Assembly: GCF_016428595.1 (NCBI RefSeq)
Contig: NZ_JAELVQ010000001.1
Location: 248,001-312,000, forward strand
DNA length: 64,000 nt
Direction: 5' to 3'
Source of the DNA: Snuella sedimenti
Lineage (GTDB): Bacteria > Bacteroidota > Bacteroidia > Flavobacteriales > Flavobacteriaceae
A model generated the notes under the pieces. That model was not told the origin of the DNA and made no database searches. It saw nothing but the letters and a program-made list of their open reading frames with translations. This document shows, piece after piece, positions 63,132 through 64,000 of the stretch. The position numbers and the translations under genes are program-made. The stretch's first letter is position 1. Each line of letters opens with the position of its first letter.

Positions 63132-64000
63132 AAATATAAATCACAAAAAGTAGCATATTGGTTCTTTGCCCTTTCAATGTTATTGTTTGGCTTACAAATC
63201 GTATATGGTTTTATCATGGGTTCTGCCCATGCTGGTTATGATGGATTACATAGTATTATCCCATTTAACACTGCAAGAGCCGTTCACACAAATTTACTGG
63301 TAGTATGGTTATTGTCTGGCTTCATGGGAGCCGCTTACTATATTATCCCCGAAGAAGCCCAACGCGAGTTGGTAAATGTAAAATTGGCCTACGTGCAATT
63401 AATAAGCTTAGCTGTAGTAGGTGTTATTGCCATTGTGGGTTATCACTTTAACTATTGGGAAGGTCGTAAATTTTTAGAAATTCCAAGGCCTTTAGACTAT
63501 TTGGTTGTTGTAAATGTCCTTCTATTCTTAGGACTCATATTAACTACCTTATTTAAAGGAAAACGAAAAACAACTACCGCTCTAGTACTTTCTATGGGAT
63601 TGCTTTTTGCTGCCTTGCTTTATCTTCCCGGTATGCTTCCCTTTGATAGTCAAGTGAAAGATTCATTCTTTAGATGGTGGGTTGTTCACCTGTGGGTAGA
63701 AGGCGTTTGGGAGCTCATCATGGGTGGTATTTTATCATTCTTACTCATAAAACTTACTGGTGTAGACAGAGAAGTTATTGAAAAATGGCTGTATGTAATT
63801 GTTGGACTTACATTCCTTTCAGGAGTATTGGGAACAGGTCACCATTACTACTACATTGGCGTAAATAAAATTTGGCTAATCGTAGGTGGTATTTTCTCTG
63901 CTCTTGAACCATTAGCCTTTTTGGCCATGGCTCTATTCGCTGTAAATATGTATAGAAAAGGTGAAAAGAAACATCCAAATAAACTAGCCTTATATTGGAC
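63129..64000 (+). CDS. norB: Nitric oxide reductase catalytic subunit (C-terminus cut off)
   Basis: 290 residues are visible before the window ends. Membrane helices follow the haem-copper oxidase pattern. FNTARAVHTNLLVVWL carries a haem histidine near helix 2, and VVHLWVEGVWELIMGG contains the active-site histidine and the glutamates that distinguish NorB from oxidases. GTGHHYYYIG has the further metal histidines. Short-chain, cytochrome c-dependent type, matching norC upstream. The start codon is the last triplet of repeat family 2 copy C. Confidence 0.93.
   Translation, partial: MKYKSQKVAYWFFALSMLLFGLQIVYGFIMGSAHAGYDGLHSIIPFNTARAVHTNLLVVWLLSGFMGAAYYIIPEEAQRELVNVKLAYVQLISLAVVGVIAIVGYHFNYWEGRKFLEIPRPLDYLVVVNVLLFLGLILTTLFKGKRKTTTALVLSMGLLFAALLYLPGMLPFDSQVKDSFFRWWVVHLWVEGVWELIMGGILSFLLIKLTGVDREVIEKWLYVIVGLTFLSGVLGTGHHYYYIGVNKIWLIVGGIFSALEPLAFLAMALFAVNMYRKGEKKHPNKLALYW

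Overview
The window looks like chromosomal DNA of a low-GC marine-type flavobacterium (Bacteroidota, Flavobacteriaceae). Supporting signs are two SusC/SusD-type polysaccharide utilisation loci (PULs) with ECF sigma/FecR regulators, lipoprotein signals with acidic residues after the lipid cysteine, a type IX secretion (T9SS) sorting domain, A-rich start regions without strong Shine-Dalgarno sequences, -7 boxes of the TAnnTTTG type, and a clade II (Sec-type) nitrous oxide reductase cluster. No rRNA, tRNA, CRISPR array or intact transposase was seen.

Layout. (1) 1-14.8 kb, minus strand: PUL 1, with ECF sigma, FecR anti-sigma, SusC, SusD, two discoidin-type surface lipoproteins and a very large secreted Asp-box/discoidin/T9SS protein cut by the window start. 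(2) 15.6-22.0 kb, minus strand: a periplasmic redox group, with a DUF1080 protein, a sugar-dehydrogenase-like propeller fused to cytochrome c, an azurin lipoprotein, and a GapN-type aldehyde dehydrogenase. (3) 22.7-39.2 kb: PUL 2, with a minus-strand hydrolase cassette (GH29, GH95, a DUF6259 TIM barrel, a five-bladed propeller enzyme) and ECF sigma, divergent from FecR-SusC-SusD. The fucosidase pair suggests an alpha-L-fucose or L-galactose containing glycan. (4) 39.5-41.3 kb: asparaginase and TatD. (5) 41.3-49.7 kb: an ECF sigma/TPR anti-sigma pair divergent from secreted proteins, a PKD/beta-barrel protein, a periplasmic CHAT protease and an overlapping retropepsin-like protease. This is the best candidate for an uncharacterised system. 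(6) 49.9-54.6 kb: 2-oxoglutarate dehydrogenase sucA-sucB and a small outer-membrane protein. (7) 54.8-64 kb, plus strand: the last denitrification steps, with cytochrome c, fasciclin protein, nosZ, a membrane protein, nosL, a CopD-like protein, nosD, nosF, nosY, norC and norB (cut by the window end). Together they reduce NO to N2O and N2O to N2.

Non-coding structure is rich. Both PULs have, 46-53 nt upstream of susC, an intrinsic terminator pointing antisense to susC, as expected for PUL-repressing antisense sRNAs. A 151-bp repeat occurs three times. It carries a conserved 17-codon mini-ORF and a hairpin, and in two copies it ends exactly at the start codon of a gene (GH95 and norB). A second structured repeat with a shared 16-nt core and compensating stem changes occurs twice, plus one apparent deletion derivative. 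The nos and nor promoters share an 11-nt element at identical distance from the -7 box. The azurin and DUF1080 promoters share a 65-bp ungapped block. All functions are inferred from sequence reading only; no database search was possible.
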